Counted from the first letter of the stretch, positions 49,973-60,102 are shown. The stretch: 64,000 nucleotides of DNA from Lactobacillaceae bacterium (GCA_031271345.1 JAISVX010000003.1:625223-689222), one strand, 5' to 3'. Numbers and translations: made by a program. The notes: a model not told the origin generated them from the sequence alone.

Positions 49973-51061
49973 ATGAGTATTTTTACAAGACCAATTTTAG
50001 AAATTGACCTAAACAAATTATTAGATAACTACAATTACCTAAAAACCATTGCCCCCAAAGCCGTTGCAGCTTCTGTGATAAAAGACGACGCTTATGGGCT
50101 TGGCGCGGCGGAAGTCGCTGCCGTTTTGCATGATAAAGGCAATTGCAAAAACTTTTTTGTCGCTTATGCAAAGGAAGGAGAAAAAATATATCCTTATGTA
50201 AAAGATTCAAACATATATGTGCTGCAGGGAATGGGAGAAGAAGAAACGCTTATATTTAACAAACTCAAGCTTATACCCGTTATAAACTCTTTGGAGCAGC
50301 TTGAATTTTGGAAAAAGAATAAAATTGAAGGCGTAAAACCCGCCGTACATATTGATACCGGGTTAAACAGACTCGGTCTAAGGGAAGACGAAATAAAGCA
50401 ATTGTCAAAAGAAGATATAAGTTCTTTTTCTCTGGTCATGTCCCATCTGGCTTGCGCTGATGTTAACGACCATTTTATGAACCATCAGCAATTGGACGAG
50501 TTTGACCGCCTAAAGAAAACATATTTTCCGCTTTTAAAAAGCTCATTGGCAGCTTCTGACGGAATTTTTCTTGAAGAAAAGTTTCATTGCGACATGGTCA
50601 GGCTGGGAGCTGCTGTCTATGGCATAAACACTGCTCCATACCTTAAATCAAACATTAAGAACATCATAGAAATAAAAGCTCCGATAATTCAGATTGCCGA
50701 GCTTAAAGCCGGAGATTATGCCGGATACAGCGCAACATACAAAGCAAGCTCCAACAGAAAAATTGCCATTGTTTCAATTGGTTATGGAGACGGATATCCG
50801 CGAAACCTATCAAATATCGGAAAGATTTTCTTCAAAATGAATGACCATATCGAACATGCAAATGTTATCGGAAGAGTTTCAATGGACAATATTATATGCG
50901 ACATAACAAACATTGAAAATCTAAAGGTTGGAGATATTTCATATATAATCGATGACCATTACAATGTTGACGACATGGGGGCAGATTCGCAGACAATAGG
51001 TTATGAAATATTATCCAGATTTGGTAAAAATCCGCGATTCTATAGAAAATATATAAAATAG
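49973..51061 (+). CDS. alr: Alanine racemase
   Basis: PLP enzyme producing D-alanine for peptidoglycan. The PLP lysine lies in ASVIKDDAYGLGA, and the opposite catalytic tyrosine in AGYSATYKAS; SIGYGDGYPR and VIGRVSMDNIICDIT are also typical. 362 residues is normal. It is divergent to tatD, with 53 bases between the starts as I call them. It has its own terminator and no operon partner. Confidence 0.95.
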   Translation: MSIFTRPILEIDLNKLLDNYNYLKTIAPKAVAASVIKDDAYGLGAAEVAAVLHDKGNCKNFFVAYAKEGEKIYPYVKDSNIYVLQGMGEEETLIFNKLKLIPVINSLEQLEFWKKNKIEGVKPAVHIDTGLNRLGLREDEIKQLSKEDISSFSLVMSHLACADVNDHFMNHQQLDEFDRLKKTYFPLLKSSLAASDGIFLEEKFHCDMVRLGAAVYGINTAPYLKSNIKNIIEIKAPIIQIAELKAGDYAGYSATYKASSNRKIAIVSIGYGDGYPRNLSNIGKIFFKMNDHIEHANVIGRVSMDNIICDITNIENLKVGDISYIIDDHYNVDDMGADSQTIGYEILSRFGKNPRFYRKYIK

Positions 51062-51069
51062 ACCTAATA

Positions 51070-51110
51070 AAAAAAATCCCCCTGAAAATAAATTCCAGAG
51101 GGATTTTTTT
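51070..51110 (+). terminator. Terminator of alr
   Basis: Stem AAAAAATCCC with C-CTG/CAG-A extension and complement GGGATTTTTTT, loop AAAATAAATTC; 9 bases after the alr stop. A-rich left arm lets it serve the convergent large gene too. Confidence 0.8.
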
Positions 51111-51126
51111 TATTAAGTTACAATTA

Positions 51127-54100
51127 TTATTTTGTATTTACCCTAGCATTTCTCATATCATTTACTGATACTGTGCTTACTCTTGTTGTTTCTCCGTTTA
51201 CAACTGGAGCGTTTTCAGCTTCGCTAAAATTATCAAGAGCTTTTCTATAGTTATTAAAACTCTCCCCAAATTGTTTTGGATATTTTGCCGCAAGAGCTTC
51301 GTGAGTTTCACCGCCGCCTGCAACATACCATTCAGGACTGCCGTTTGCTCCTCTGACCACAAACGCATCTCCGGTATTAATGCCTTCGGTAAACGCTTTC
51401 ATAACATCGTCGCCGGTAGTCATGTGAACATTAGAAAATCTTACTGCCCACTCGTCGTCAATCATTTGGCGGCCATAAGCGGCATATTTATCTATCATTC
51501 TGTCAAGATAAGCCGAAGCCTCTTCCTCGCCAACAAACTGTAAGCCGCTCTCTGAAGGAATAAATCCTTGCGAAATAGATTCTGTCGTAAAGTTGTTGCC
51601 CGGGTCGCCGATAACTTCATGAAGAGTCTGCTCTGGCGCCTTAGGAGCTTCTGCCGCTGGAATCTTTTCTTCCGCAATTATTACCACAGGCTCTTCTTCT
51701 TCAACAACTTTCTCAATTGGGTCGGTAACAGCTTCGCCTTCAGAAACATCTATGTTGCTGTAGTCATCGGTATCTGTCGTAATCGTTGTAGTAGTCTCAA
51801 CAATTTTCCGAGTAGCTTCCGCTGTTCTCTCAGCAGCAATAAAGTCGTCTTCGCCGCATCTGTTAAACAATGCTCCAGCTTTAATAGGCAGCGGTCTCCA
51901 CTCGTCGCCTTTAACGCTCGGAGTAGCCGTAACTTTACCGCCGTGTTCCAAATCATAGTGAGATCTCGCATGGTCAATAATTTTTAATTGGTCTTCAACT
52001 GACAAGCCGGCGCAGTTTCCTTTAGCAATATCCGCCATTGATGAACTGGTAATTGTATATTCTCTGCCGTTTTCTAAAGTTATTGTTTGGCTGTAGCTCC
52101 TTAAATATGTATCTGGATGGAACTGCATTTTTTCCATGTGAGCCAGGTTATAAATTTCTTCTGCGGAAATTCCTCTGCTCGCAGCCGCAGCTATAAGCTC
52201 TGGACTGAAAAGCTTAAGATTTTCAATTTTCTCGTCAAGCATAGCTTTAGCCATCTCGTTAGTTATTCTAACGCCTGTACCGTTTCTAACTTCCATAGTC
52301 TGCATATATGATCTTGTATATTCCAAGCTTCTTCTATAAGCGCCGGTCTGCACGCCTTTTGCTGTTTCTGGATCAAAATCTCTAGCATAGTCTTTATCAT
52401 AATCCACAACAGTAGTTGTTTCAGTTTCCGCAGCCGCTGCTTCAGCAGTTTCCGCCGTCTCTCCAGCTTTTACGCCATCACCTGCTTCAGTTCCAGCTTT
52501 ATCTTCACCGATACCAAGCCATCTTTTCCAGAATGGCCTGTCATCTCCGCTTTCTAATTTTCCATCAGGAACCTGCGTTTCAACCTTAGCGGCGTCATTA
52601 ACATCTTCCGCGCCGGTACCAGCGCCTTTGCCTGCACCGCCAGCACCGCCGAGACCCAATTTTTCCTGCGCAAATTTTGCTATATCATCGCCTAAGAACA
52701 TTGATACTGCCGCAATACCTCCGGATATAGCCATCATTCCCCAAGCAGCTCTTCTTTCTTTTGAAGAAGTTGCATTAACAAGCGATCTGGTGCCTGAAGA
52801 AAGACCGACAGTAAGAGAAGCGCCGCCGCGAACCATTCTGCGAACCACGGCATCCATGCTGACGCCGCCTGCAGCCGCAGCTAAACCACCCAAACCTACC
52901 ACGCCGGCGACACCGGCGCTGAGCGCTGTTGCACCAGCAACAATCACATCCATTTTATGATCTTTAAGATAAGCGCCAAACTTTTTATTTTTATATGCTG
53001 GATCCGACTTATATTTATTTTTCATGTCTCTCCATGATTTAATCGCAGCATGCGTTGCAAACCCTGCGGAAACCAAAGCGCCCGCCGGAGTGAAGAGTTT
53101 TGCCGCAGCTAATACTGCGGCGCCTTTTAATGCCGCCTTACCAAAACCTTTGGCAACTTTTGCTGTTTTTGGATGTTCCTCTTCAAACTTTTTCCAACCT
53201 GCTTTAGCTCTGTCATAAAACTTGGTGAAACCAGTTTTTTTCGCAATATATTTTCCTACGGCTAAAACTCTTTGCTTTGAAGTCGCAAGATTCATCAGGG
53301 CAACATTTTTGTTGATTTGTATTTTCTTAGTTTTGCCTTTTTTGAAATCTTCAAATGCTTTCGCCGCTTTTTTCTCAAACTCTTTTTTGTCTTTTGCCGT
53401 GATTTTGCCTGAGGTAAATTTCCTTTCCGCATCGTGAACAGCCTCAGAAAGCATTGATTTTCTTATAAACTCTTCAACAGCCTCTTTTTTAGCTTCAATT
53501 AAAGCTAATTTTTGCTCATGCAAAGGTTTTGCGGCAAATGCAGGATCAAGAGCGCATTTTCTCAACGCGTCTTCTGTCGCAAGGTCATAAACTTCTTGTC
53601 TAAACTGAGCGGAAGTCAGTTTGTCGCCGTCCGTATCTTTAGGGTCTTGAACAATCTCTACAGAGTTAAGAAAATCTTCTATTTCTTTATTATTTTGAGC
53701 ATAAGCGCCTGTAGCTGTTTCCAACTGCGCGTTGACGCTTTCGACAAGAGACAAGCTTTTATCGAGATCAGCGGCGCTGAATGCGGAAACATTTCCCAGG
53801 TCATTTTCTTTAACAAAAGCGTTTATTTCAGCTTCAATTTTTTTGATAAACTTTTCTACCGCTTTTTTCTCGTTTGCTTTTACAGCGATTATGCCGTCAT
53901 CAATATCTTTCTTAAGGTTTCTTGCGATTCCTTCAACGACATCCAACTCGTCTGGAGAGTATACGTTTAAAATGCTATAGTTTTCGATTACTTTGTATGC
54001 TTCGGTTGCAAACTTGTTTCTAATTGGCTTATTGCTAGAAAACAGGCTGACTGCTTGATACATATTATCAAACTCTTCCAGGTTCTCAGGGTTGACTTTT

Positions 54101-54309
54101 ATGTCGCTGAGAACTTTGTCTTGAAGAGGAGCATTATTAGCGAAAGCCGCATTATTGCCTTCAACGTATGTTGTTAAACCGCTTAATTCGTCAGAATATG
54201 CGAAACTTCCCTGTAAAGCTCTAAATATATCATATATTTCACCAGCAGACAGTCTATTATAACTACCGCCGGCGTTTTTCAATTTTTTAACAGCATCTTG
54301 AGTGTCCAT
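51127..54309 (-). CDS. Large orphan protein with hydrophobic Ala/Gly-rich centre (1060 aa)
   Basis: Not recognised. The track start (54342) is upstream of a better ATG at 54309 (MDTQDAVKK) with GGAG 10 bases before it. Residues about 1-370 are helical and charged. About 390-540 hold three hydrophobic Ala/Gly/Val stretches (AALKGAAVLAAAKLFTPAGA, VIVAGATALSAGVAGVVGLG, WGMMAISGGIAAVSMFLG) that could insert in a membrane. Then comes a Gly-rich linker, an acidic Thr/Glu-rich region and a C-terminal domain. No signal peptide. It follows two other orphans on the same strand. Secreted effector or structural role is conceivable, without evidence. Confidence 0.7.
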   Translation of the reverse strand: MDTQDAVKKLKNAGGSYNRLSAGEIYDIFRALQGSFAYSDELSGLTTYVEGNNAAFANNAPLQDKVLSDIKVNPENLEEFDNMYQAVSLFSSNKPIRNKFATEAYKVIENYSILNVYSPDELDVVEGIARNLKKDIDDGIIAVKANEKKAVEKFIKKIEAEINAFVKENDLGNVSAFSAADLDKSLSLVESVNAQLETATGAYAQNNKEIEDFLNSVEIVQDPKDTDGDKLTSAQFRQEVYDLATEDALRKCALDPAFAAKPLHEQKLALIEAKKEAVEEFIRKSMLSEAVHDAERKFTSGKITAKDKKEFEKKAAKAFEDFKKGKTKKIQINKNVALMNLATSKQRVLAVGKYIAKKTGFTKFYDRAKAGWKKFEEEHPKTAKVAKGFGKAALKGAAVLAAAKLFTPAGALVSAGFATHAAIKSWRDMKNKYKSDPAYKNKKFGAYLKDHKMDVIVAGATALSAGVAGVVGLGGLAAAAGGVSMDAVVRRMVRGGASLTVGLSSGTRSLVNATSSKERRAAWGMMAISGGIAAVSMFLGDDIAKFAQEKLGLGGAGGAGKGAGTGAEDVNDAAKVETQVPDGKLESGDDRPFWKRWLGIGEDKAGTEAGDGVKAGETAETAEAAAAETETTTVVDYDKDYARDFDPETAKGVQTGAYRRSLEYTRSYMQTMEVRNGTGVRITNEMAKAMLDEKIENLKLFSPELIAAAASRGISAEEIYNLAHMEKMQFHPDTYLRSYSQTITLENGREYTITSSSMADIAKGNCAGLSVEDQLKIIDHARSHYDLEHGGKVTATPSVKGDEWRPLPIKAGALFNRCGEDDFIAAERTAEATRKIVETTTTITTDTDDYSNIDVSEGEAVTDPIEKVVEEEEPVVIIAEEKIPAAEAPKAPEQTLHEVIGDPGNNFTTESISQGFIPSESGLQFVGEEEASAYLDRMIDKYAAYGRQMIDDEWAVRFSNVHMTTGDDVMKAFTEGINTGDAFVVRGANGSPEWYVAGGGETHEALAAKYPKQFGESFNNYRKALDNFSEAENAPVVNGETTRVSTVSVNDMRNARVNTK

Positions 54310-54453
54310 AACACAAATCTCCATATATAAAACTTTATTCATGTCAACATTGTAGCATATTTTTATTTAATCACAAGTATTTTTTGTCAAATTAGGCAAA
54401 ATTTTTTCTACTTTTAACGAAATGGTAATAAAACCAAGAATAATATACCCTAT

Positions 54454-55056
54454 TTACTTCTTTACGCCAGTAGTAATAAGCCTATCTCCGGGAACATGCT
54501 TGTCCAGGGAAATGCCTTTCGGTCTCTTGCCCGAAGAAGTGCCTGCCTGCGCTCTTCTCGCCGCAATATTAGACAATTTTATCCCGGATTTCCCCGCCAT
54601 AATACTTGCCAGACTTTTTCCCGCGGTTCTGTTTTTAACAGGCGCTTTCTCCCCAGTTTGGACAGAAACGTCTTTTTCATCCTCAGAATTCAAGTCGGAT
54701 ATGCCTGCTGGCGATTGCTTTTGAAGCTCCGCATCAATATCCGTATCCGCCATAAAAGAAAAATCATGAAGGTTTTCTTCATTTATTGACACATTTTCTT
54801 CGCTTTTAACCGGCTCGCCATAAAAAGACGAAGGGGCTGGAATCTCAGCCGAATTATTATAAGCGCTGACCGGCTGAGGGCTTTGCTCAATCGGCTTAAC
54901 ATCTTCTTTTTTAGCCGTTTTCTCAGCATTGAACCTGGCTATTTCAACAGTTAAAAACTCTTGTGGATTTAAACCGCAGCTTGGATCATAAGTTACATCT
55001 TTAGTATTTCCGCTTTTATCTTTAATCCTATATTTTTTCAATCCTTCACCAGACAC
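54454..55056 (-). CDS. Unknown protein, disordered (200 aa)
   Basis: Starts at GTG with AAAGGAGT as ribosome-binding site 7 bases upstream. Not recognised. The N-terminal 40 residues may fold (YRIKDKSGNTKDVTYDPSCG); the rest is Ser/Pro/Glu-rich and probably disordered, ending in a basic segment (MAGKSGIKLSNIAARRAQAG). Such composition resembles linker or adaptor proteins. It is 103 bases downstream of the 506-residue gene and 144 upstream of the 1060-residue gene. Confidence 0.65.
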   Translation of the reverse strand: MSGEGLKKYRIKDKSGNTKDVTYDPSCGLNPQEFLTVEIARFNAEKTAKKEDVKPIEQSPQPVSAYNNSAEIPAPSSFYGEPVKSEENVSINEENLHDFSFMADTDIDAELQKQSPAGISDLNSEDEKDVSVQTGEKAPVKNRTAGKSLASIMAGKSGIKLSNIAARRAQAGTSSGKRPKGISLDKHVPGDRLITTGVKK

Positions 55057-55159
55057 AAATGGACTCCTTTAAAAACATTGCGGCTAGTATAACTCAGTTA
55101 TCCGCAAAATTCAATAGGATAAAGAGCTTACCAGCCGCAATATTATGCTTTAAAAGAAA

Positions 55160-56680
55160 CTATCTGGTCTTTTTTGCCGCATGATCGACAAGGGCTTTAT
55201 GAGCAAAATCATATCTTTTCTTCGCAGTTTCTATATCTTTTTTCTCCGCATCGGTTTTACCGTCTGTTTCTTTATCTTTCAAATCACGAGTACCTTCCAG
55301 AATTCTTCTTGCCTGCTCTTTTTTAGCGGCAATCTTATCAGTCTCGCTTTTTTCTTCTTTATAATGTCCTGTTTTTTCTTTGTTTTGAACCATTGCGCGA
55401 AGAGCAAGCGCTCTAACGGCTGGATTCTCCTGATCTTCCTTGGTCATCTCGGTAAACACCGGCACTAAATCCAGCTTATCCGTATCAACGCCGTTAGGTT
55501 TCGCACCCAAGAGTTTTGCAGCGACAAAAGCTTTTGCTCTGTCTTCTTCAGGAACGGTGCCGACATCAACAGCAACTTCTTTTCCGTGTTCTTCCTGAGC
55601 TTTTTGGATTTTTGCTTTCCAATCTTCAAAGCTTATGCCTTCTTTTTTTGCACCAATCTTTTTGCCATATTCATCAAGACCAAGTTTTTCCATGACAATT
55701 TTTCTGTCTTCCGCTTTTAGGCTTGAATCTTTAAAAGCATCTTCAAAACTAAGCGTCGCCTCATCAACACTTTTAACATCAACGCCATTTGCGATACAAG
55801 CGATATAAAGCTTTGCCCTGTTTTCTTCTTTCGCCATTTTTGTAAAGTTTACAACCTGCTGCTCTTTCTTCGCGCCAAGGGCAAAATTTTTCCAGAACTC
55901 ATAATCAGCCGCTTTTCCGTCGCTTGTCTTAATCTTGACAATCTCCGGGCTTTCATAGTGAACTTCCACGGCATGAACGCCAGCAGCTTTATCCGACACG
56001 GATTTATAATACTTGAATGCAAGTCCAGACTGGCTTTCATCACGCTCATATAAATAGCCGCGGTCCTTATTCTCACACCATCCTTTCCAGTGAGTTTCCA
56101 AATCCTGAACCCATTTGTCATCCGGCGAACGTTTCTTGCCATCGTCTCTTTCTTCTAAGATGACCTTTTCGGCGTCTTCGGTTTTCTTGCCGTCAACCTC
56201 GTCTTTGATTGCCTTGGCAGCCGCAGCTTTTTCTTCTTTTTCAATTTCGAGAGCTTTCTTTTTATCAGCGGCTTTTTCTTCCGCAATTGCTTTTTCAGCA
56301 GCTTCAATTTCCTGCTGAAGCTTTGACCATTCTTCATATTTTTTTATTAAAGCGTTAGCCTCGGCAACCGGCATTGATTTGAGGTCTTTTGTGCCAATAA
56401 AACTATTCCAAGCTTCTCCTTCTGGAATTGGCAAAAGAGTTTCGTCTGCCACTGGTGTTTTCTCTTCTTTTTCGTGAGTTTCTTCGTCAGCCATTGCTTT
56501 ATCTCCTTCAAGCTCTTCCGTATTTATCAAACTTTCCAACTTACTAAAATCTTTTATAACTTCTTTTTTATCTTTTTTTGGTTCTTTTTTGTCTTCTTTA
56601 TCAGCTGCCGGCTCCAGAGGCTTCTTTTTAGACTTTCTATCGCCGTACCTTCTGTTAAAATCGTCAATTTCTTTAGACAT
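55160..56680 (-). CDS. Charged repeat protein of unknown function (506 aa)
   Basis: The first 190 residues are very Lys/Glu/Asp-rich and coiled-coil prone (KAIAEEKAADKKKALEIEKE). Two similar units of about 63 residues follow: residues 254-316 (YEFWKNFALGAKKEQQ, then EENRAKLYIACIANG) and 347-410 (FEDWKAKIQKAQEEHG, then EEDRAKAFVAAKLLGA). The pattern WK-(about 22 residues)-EExRAKxxxA is shared. No signal peptide or membrane segment. Likely part of one transcription unit with the next two orphans. Function unknown. Confidence 0.7.
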   Translation of the reverse strand: MSKEIDDFNRRYGDRKSKKKPLEPAADKEDKKEPKKDKKEVIKDFSKLESLINTEELEGDKAMADEETHEKEEKTPVADETLLPIPEGEAWNSFIGTKDLKSMPVAEANALIKKYEEWSKLQQEIEAAEKAIAEEKAADKKKALEIEKEEKAAAAKAIKDEVDGKKTEDAEKVILEERDDGKKRSPDDKWVQDLETHWKGWCENKDRGYLYERDESQSGLAFKYYKSVSDKAAGVHAVEVHYESPEIVKIKTSDGKAADYEFWKNFALGAKKEQQVVNFTKMAKEENRAKLYIACIANGVDVKSVDEATLSFEDAFKDSSLKAEDRKIVMEKLGLDEYGKKIGAKKEGISFEDWKAKIQKAQEEHGKEVAVDVGTVPEEDRAKAFVAAKLLGAKPNGVDTDKLDLVPVFTEMTKEDQENPAVRALALRAMVQNKEKTGHYKEEKSETDKIAAKKEQARRILEGTRDLKDKETDGKTDAEKKDIETAKKRYDFAHKALVDHAAKKTR

Positions 56681-57006
56681 ATAATCCTCTCACAGCTATT
56701 TATTTATTATTAACATAACACTATTTTTCTATTTTGTCTATTTTTTTATTAAAAATTTTTATTTTTAATTTATCTGTAACAGATATATTAAGCAATGCCT
56801 AAGAAAGCAACAAAAAAGAGGGAAAACTCCCTCTTTTCTGTTTTGTGCATTTTGTGTATAAAAACTTGATATATTAGGAAAATATATAAAACTCAGAGAA
56901 TGGGCTTAATAGCAGGAGACAAAATTTTTAGCGACAGGAGCGTACATAATAGTACTGACTTAGCCAAAAATTAATGTTGACGCACAGCGGACCATTATAT
57001 GAGTTT
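56681..57006. other. 326-base gap: promoter for orphan trio and ileS 3' region
   Basis: Contains the AT-rich upstream region of the 506-residue gene, a terminator at 56814-56837, and about 165 bases between it and the ileS stop where I see no gene or known RNA. Confidence 0.6.
56814..56837 (-). terminator. Terminator of ileS
   Basis: Stem AAAAGAGGGA/TCCCTCTTTT with a 4-base loop; on the minus strand it is followed by TTTTTTG. Confidence 0.8.
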
Positions 57007-60000
57007 TTAAGCTACTTCCGCATCATAAACAACTTTTACCCCCTCAATATCTGCTTCAGTACCTGACGAGGCATTGTCATTTATCCTGACTGCGAGAACT
57101 TGCTCGGAAACGTAGTCTCTGTTTTCCTTAAGCGCCTTTGCAAGCTCCGCGTCGGAAGTCTTATAACTCAGCTCAATTCTGTCGCTGACATTGAAGTCTT
57201 TATCTTTACGCAGCGTCTGCACCAGACGGACAAAGTCGCGTGCCATGCCTTCGCGCTTCAACTCATCCGTAATTGTCGTGTTTAAAACAGCCACCGCCTT
57301 GTTATCGGCAAAAGACTTTCCAGACACATTTTCTTTCATTTCAAGACGAACTTCAAACATATCGGGCGTTAAAGTTTTTCCCGCAATTGAAAGCGTACCG
57401 CCATCGTTAAGCTTCCAGTCGCCGGATTTATACGCGGCCATCACAGCCCCCATATCTTTGCCCAAAACTTTTCCAAGAACCGGCGTATATAAATATACAG
57501 TGGTTGTGGCATATTTGGATAATTCGTTGTCAATGCTGACATTTTTAACGTTAAGCTCATCTTTGATAATATCTTTATATTCATCATTTAAAAATTCAAG
57601 ATTATCGCCGACAACAGTTAAATTTGTCAATGGCAGACGATTGCGGATGTTTTTTTCTTCGCGGATAAATTTGCCCGCAGAACTTAAGTCTTGCAAGAAA
57701 TCCATATCCTGCACCAGCTTATCGTCAACTTTAATGCCGTCTAAAGCCGGATAGTCGCACAAGTGAACGCTCTCTTCTTTAGTTAAATCTTTGAAAACGA
57801 CTTCCGCGGCATAAGGCAGCAACGGAGCCAAAATCTTGGTTAAATTAACCAAAACCGTATATAAAACATCAAAAGCCTGTTCATCGCCATCCCAAAAACG
57901 CTCGCGGGTTCTGCGGATATACCAGTTGTTCAGCGTTTCCATAAAGTTTGTAATATCAGAACAAGCGGTCGCGACTTCATAAGTATCCATATTCCTGCGA
58001 ACGCTGGAAGCCAGATTCTTTAGTTTTGACAGAATATAATTATCAATCGCTTCGCTTGAGCGGGAAATTTCTTTTGCCTTATATTCTTCGGCGTTCGCAT
58101 ATAACGTAAAGAAATAATATGCGTTCCACATTGGAATAAGGGCAAAACGCGCGGCTTTTGCAATTTCTTTGCCTTCTTTATCAACTGCAAGATTACCTCC
58201 CTTAAGAACTGGAGAAGAAACCAGGAACCAGCGCAAAGTATCCGCGCCGATTGTATCCAGAATCTCATTAGGGTCAGGATAATTTTTCAAGCGTTTTGAA
58301 AGCTTTTGACCTCCTTCCGCCATTAAGAGTCCCGTACATACGCAGTTCTTAAACGCCGGCTTATTATGAAGCGCAGTCGCCAGCACGGTTAATGTATAAA
58401 ACCATCCGCGGGTCTGGTCCATCGCCTCAACAATGAAATCCGCAGGAAAATGGCTTTCAAACCATTCTTTATTCTCAAACGGATAATGTACTTGAGCATA
58501 AGGCATTGAGCCGGATTCGAACCAACAGTCAAAAACGTCTTCAACGCGTCTCATCATTGTTTTTCCAGACGTGTCATTCGGATTTGGATAAACTACATTA
58601 TCAATATAAGGTCTGTGCAAATCAGTCACATCAAACCCTGTTTTTTCTTTAATTTCCGCTGTTGAACCGAAAACATCTATTCTTGGAAACTTTGGATTAT
58701 CAGATTTCCACACGGGAATTGGAGCGCCCCAGAAACGGTTTCTGGAGATTGACCAGTCTCTCGCGCCCTCGAGCCATTTGCCGAAACGTCCGTTTTTGAT
58801 GTGGTCTGGAACCCATGTAATCTGCTGATTTACCGCAACCATATCATCTCTGAAATCAGTAACTCTGACAAACCAGGAAGACATCACTCTATAAATAAGC
58901 GGAGTATCAGTTCTCCAGCAGAAAGGATATGAGTGAACATAATTTTCTTTCTTAACCAGTCTGCCTTCTTCTTTAAGTCTCTGCATAATCGGTTCGTTAG
59001 TATCAAAAACCTGCATTCCCTGATAATCTGGAACCTCTGCCGTAAACTTTCCGCCTTCGTCAACCGGGCAAACCAGCGGAACATTCAAGCAGCCCTTGCA
59101 CACATCGAAGTCGTCCTGACCAAAACCAGGAGCGATATGCACAACGCCGGTACCGTCTTCAGTAGATACAAAATCTCCCGTAAGAACTCTGAACGCACCC
59201 TTATTTTTATAACCCGCAAAATAAGGAAACATCGGTTCATATCCCATGCCCAGCAAATCAACGCCTTTGATAGTTTTTACTTCCACCGCGTTTTCCAATT
59301 GTTTTTTATATTTGCCGACCAGCGCTTTTGCCAAAATATAATTCTGACCGTCTTCATTCATCACCGCATAGTCAATATCCGCGCCCACCGCCAACATTAA
59401 GTTTGAAGGAAGCGTCCACGGAGTTGTTGTCCAAACAAGAATTTTATCTCCGTTGTCTAATTTGAACAAAACAGTGATAGCCGCGTCCGTTTTATCTTTA
59501 TATCCTTGGTTAACTTCAAAATTTGACAACGGCGTCTGCGCCGCCCACGAATATGGCAGCACGCGGTAATCTTCATAAACCAGACCTTTTTCATAAAGCT
59601 GTTTAAAGTTATTAATTACGCTCTCCATAAAGGTTAAATCCATGGTTTTATAATCATTGTCAAAATCTACCCAGCGACCTATGCGCTTAAGCATATCAAC
59701 CCAGATATTGGCATATTTTAAGACGTCTTTGCGGCAAAAATTATTAAATTTCTCTATTCCGTATTCTTCAATTTGTTTATGACCAGAAACACCAAGCTGC
59801 TGCTCCGCGGACATTTCTGCAGGAAGACCGTGACAGTCCCAGCCGAGACGGCGCTCAACTTTTTTTCCATGCATGGTTTGAAAACGGGCGACAACGTCCT
59901 TAACGTAAGAAACCATAATATGCCCATAGTGGGGAGTGCCGTTGGCAAACGGAGGACCGTCATAAAACACGAACTCTTCGGCTCCGTTTCTGTTGTCAAC

Positions 60001-60102
60001 GGATTTTTCAAACGTTTTGTTTTTTTCCCAAAACTTTAATACTTCTTTTTCTAATTCTACAAAGTCGGCTTTTGCCTTCACTTCCGTATAATGTTTAGTC
60101 AT
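57007..60102 (-). CDS. ileS: Isoleucyl-tRNA synthetase, type II
   Basis: Charges tRNA-Ile. Signature I is PFANGTPHYGH and signature II is GGQKLSKRLKNYPDP. The N-terminal region has WDCHGLPAEMSAEQQLG. At 1031 residues with no C-terminal zinc finger it belongs to the eukaryote-like type II group, as do many alphaproteobacterial and archaeal enzymes. Type II enzymes are known to be less sensitive to mupirocin. The editing domain (WTTTPWTLPSN) is intact. Upstream 250 bases hold its promoter with a short hairpin. Confidence 0.95.
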   Translation of the reverse strand: MTKHYTEVKAKADFVELEKEVLKFWEKNKTFEKSVDNRNGAEEFVFYDGPPFANGTPHYGHIMVSYVKDVVARFQTMHGKKVERRLGWDCHGLPAEMSAEQQLGVSGHKQIEEYGIEKFNNFCRKDVLKYANIWVDMLKRIGRWVDFDNDYKTMDLTFMESVINNFKQLYEKGLVYEDYRVLPYSWAAQTPLSNFEVNQGYKDKTDAAITVLFKLDNGDKILVWTTTPWTLPSNLMLAVGADIDYAVMNEDGQNYILAKALVGKYKKQLENAVEVKTIKGVDLLGMGYEPMFPYFAGYKNKGAFRVLTGDFVSTEDGTGVVHIAPGFGQDDFDVCKGCLNVPLVCPVDEGGKFTAEVPDYQGMQVFDTNEPIMQRLKEEGRLVKKENYVHSYPFCWRTDTPLIYRVMSSWFVRVTDFRDDMVAVNQQITWVPDHIKNGRFGKWLEGARDWSISRNRFWGAPIPVWKSDNPKFPRIDVFGSTAEIKEKTGFDVTDLHRPYIDNVVYPNPNDTSGKTMMRRVEDVFDCWFESGSMPYAQVHYPFENKEWFESHFPADFIVEAMDQTRGWFYTLTVLATALHNKPAFKNCVCTGLLMAEGGQKLSKRLKNYPDPNEILDTIGADTLRWFLVSSPVLKGGNLAVDKEGKEIAKAARFALIPMWNAYYFFTLYANAEEYKAKEISRSSEAIDNYILSKLKNLASSVRRNMDTYEVATACSDITNFMETLNNWYIRRTRERFWDGDEQAFDVLYTVLVNLTKILAPLLPYAAEVVFKDLTKEESVHLCDYPALDGIKVDDKLVQDMDFLQDLSSAGKFIREEKNIRNRLPLTNLTVVGDNLEFLNDEYKDIIKDELNVKNVSIDNELSKYATTTVYLYTPVLGKVLGKDMGAVMAAYKSGDWKLNDGGTLSIAGKTLTPDMFEVRLEMKENVSGKSFADNKAVAVLNTTITDELKREGMARDFVRLVQTLRKDKDFNVSDRIELSYKTSDAELAKALKENRDYVSEQVLAVRINDNASSGTEADIEGVKVVYDAEVA

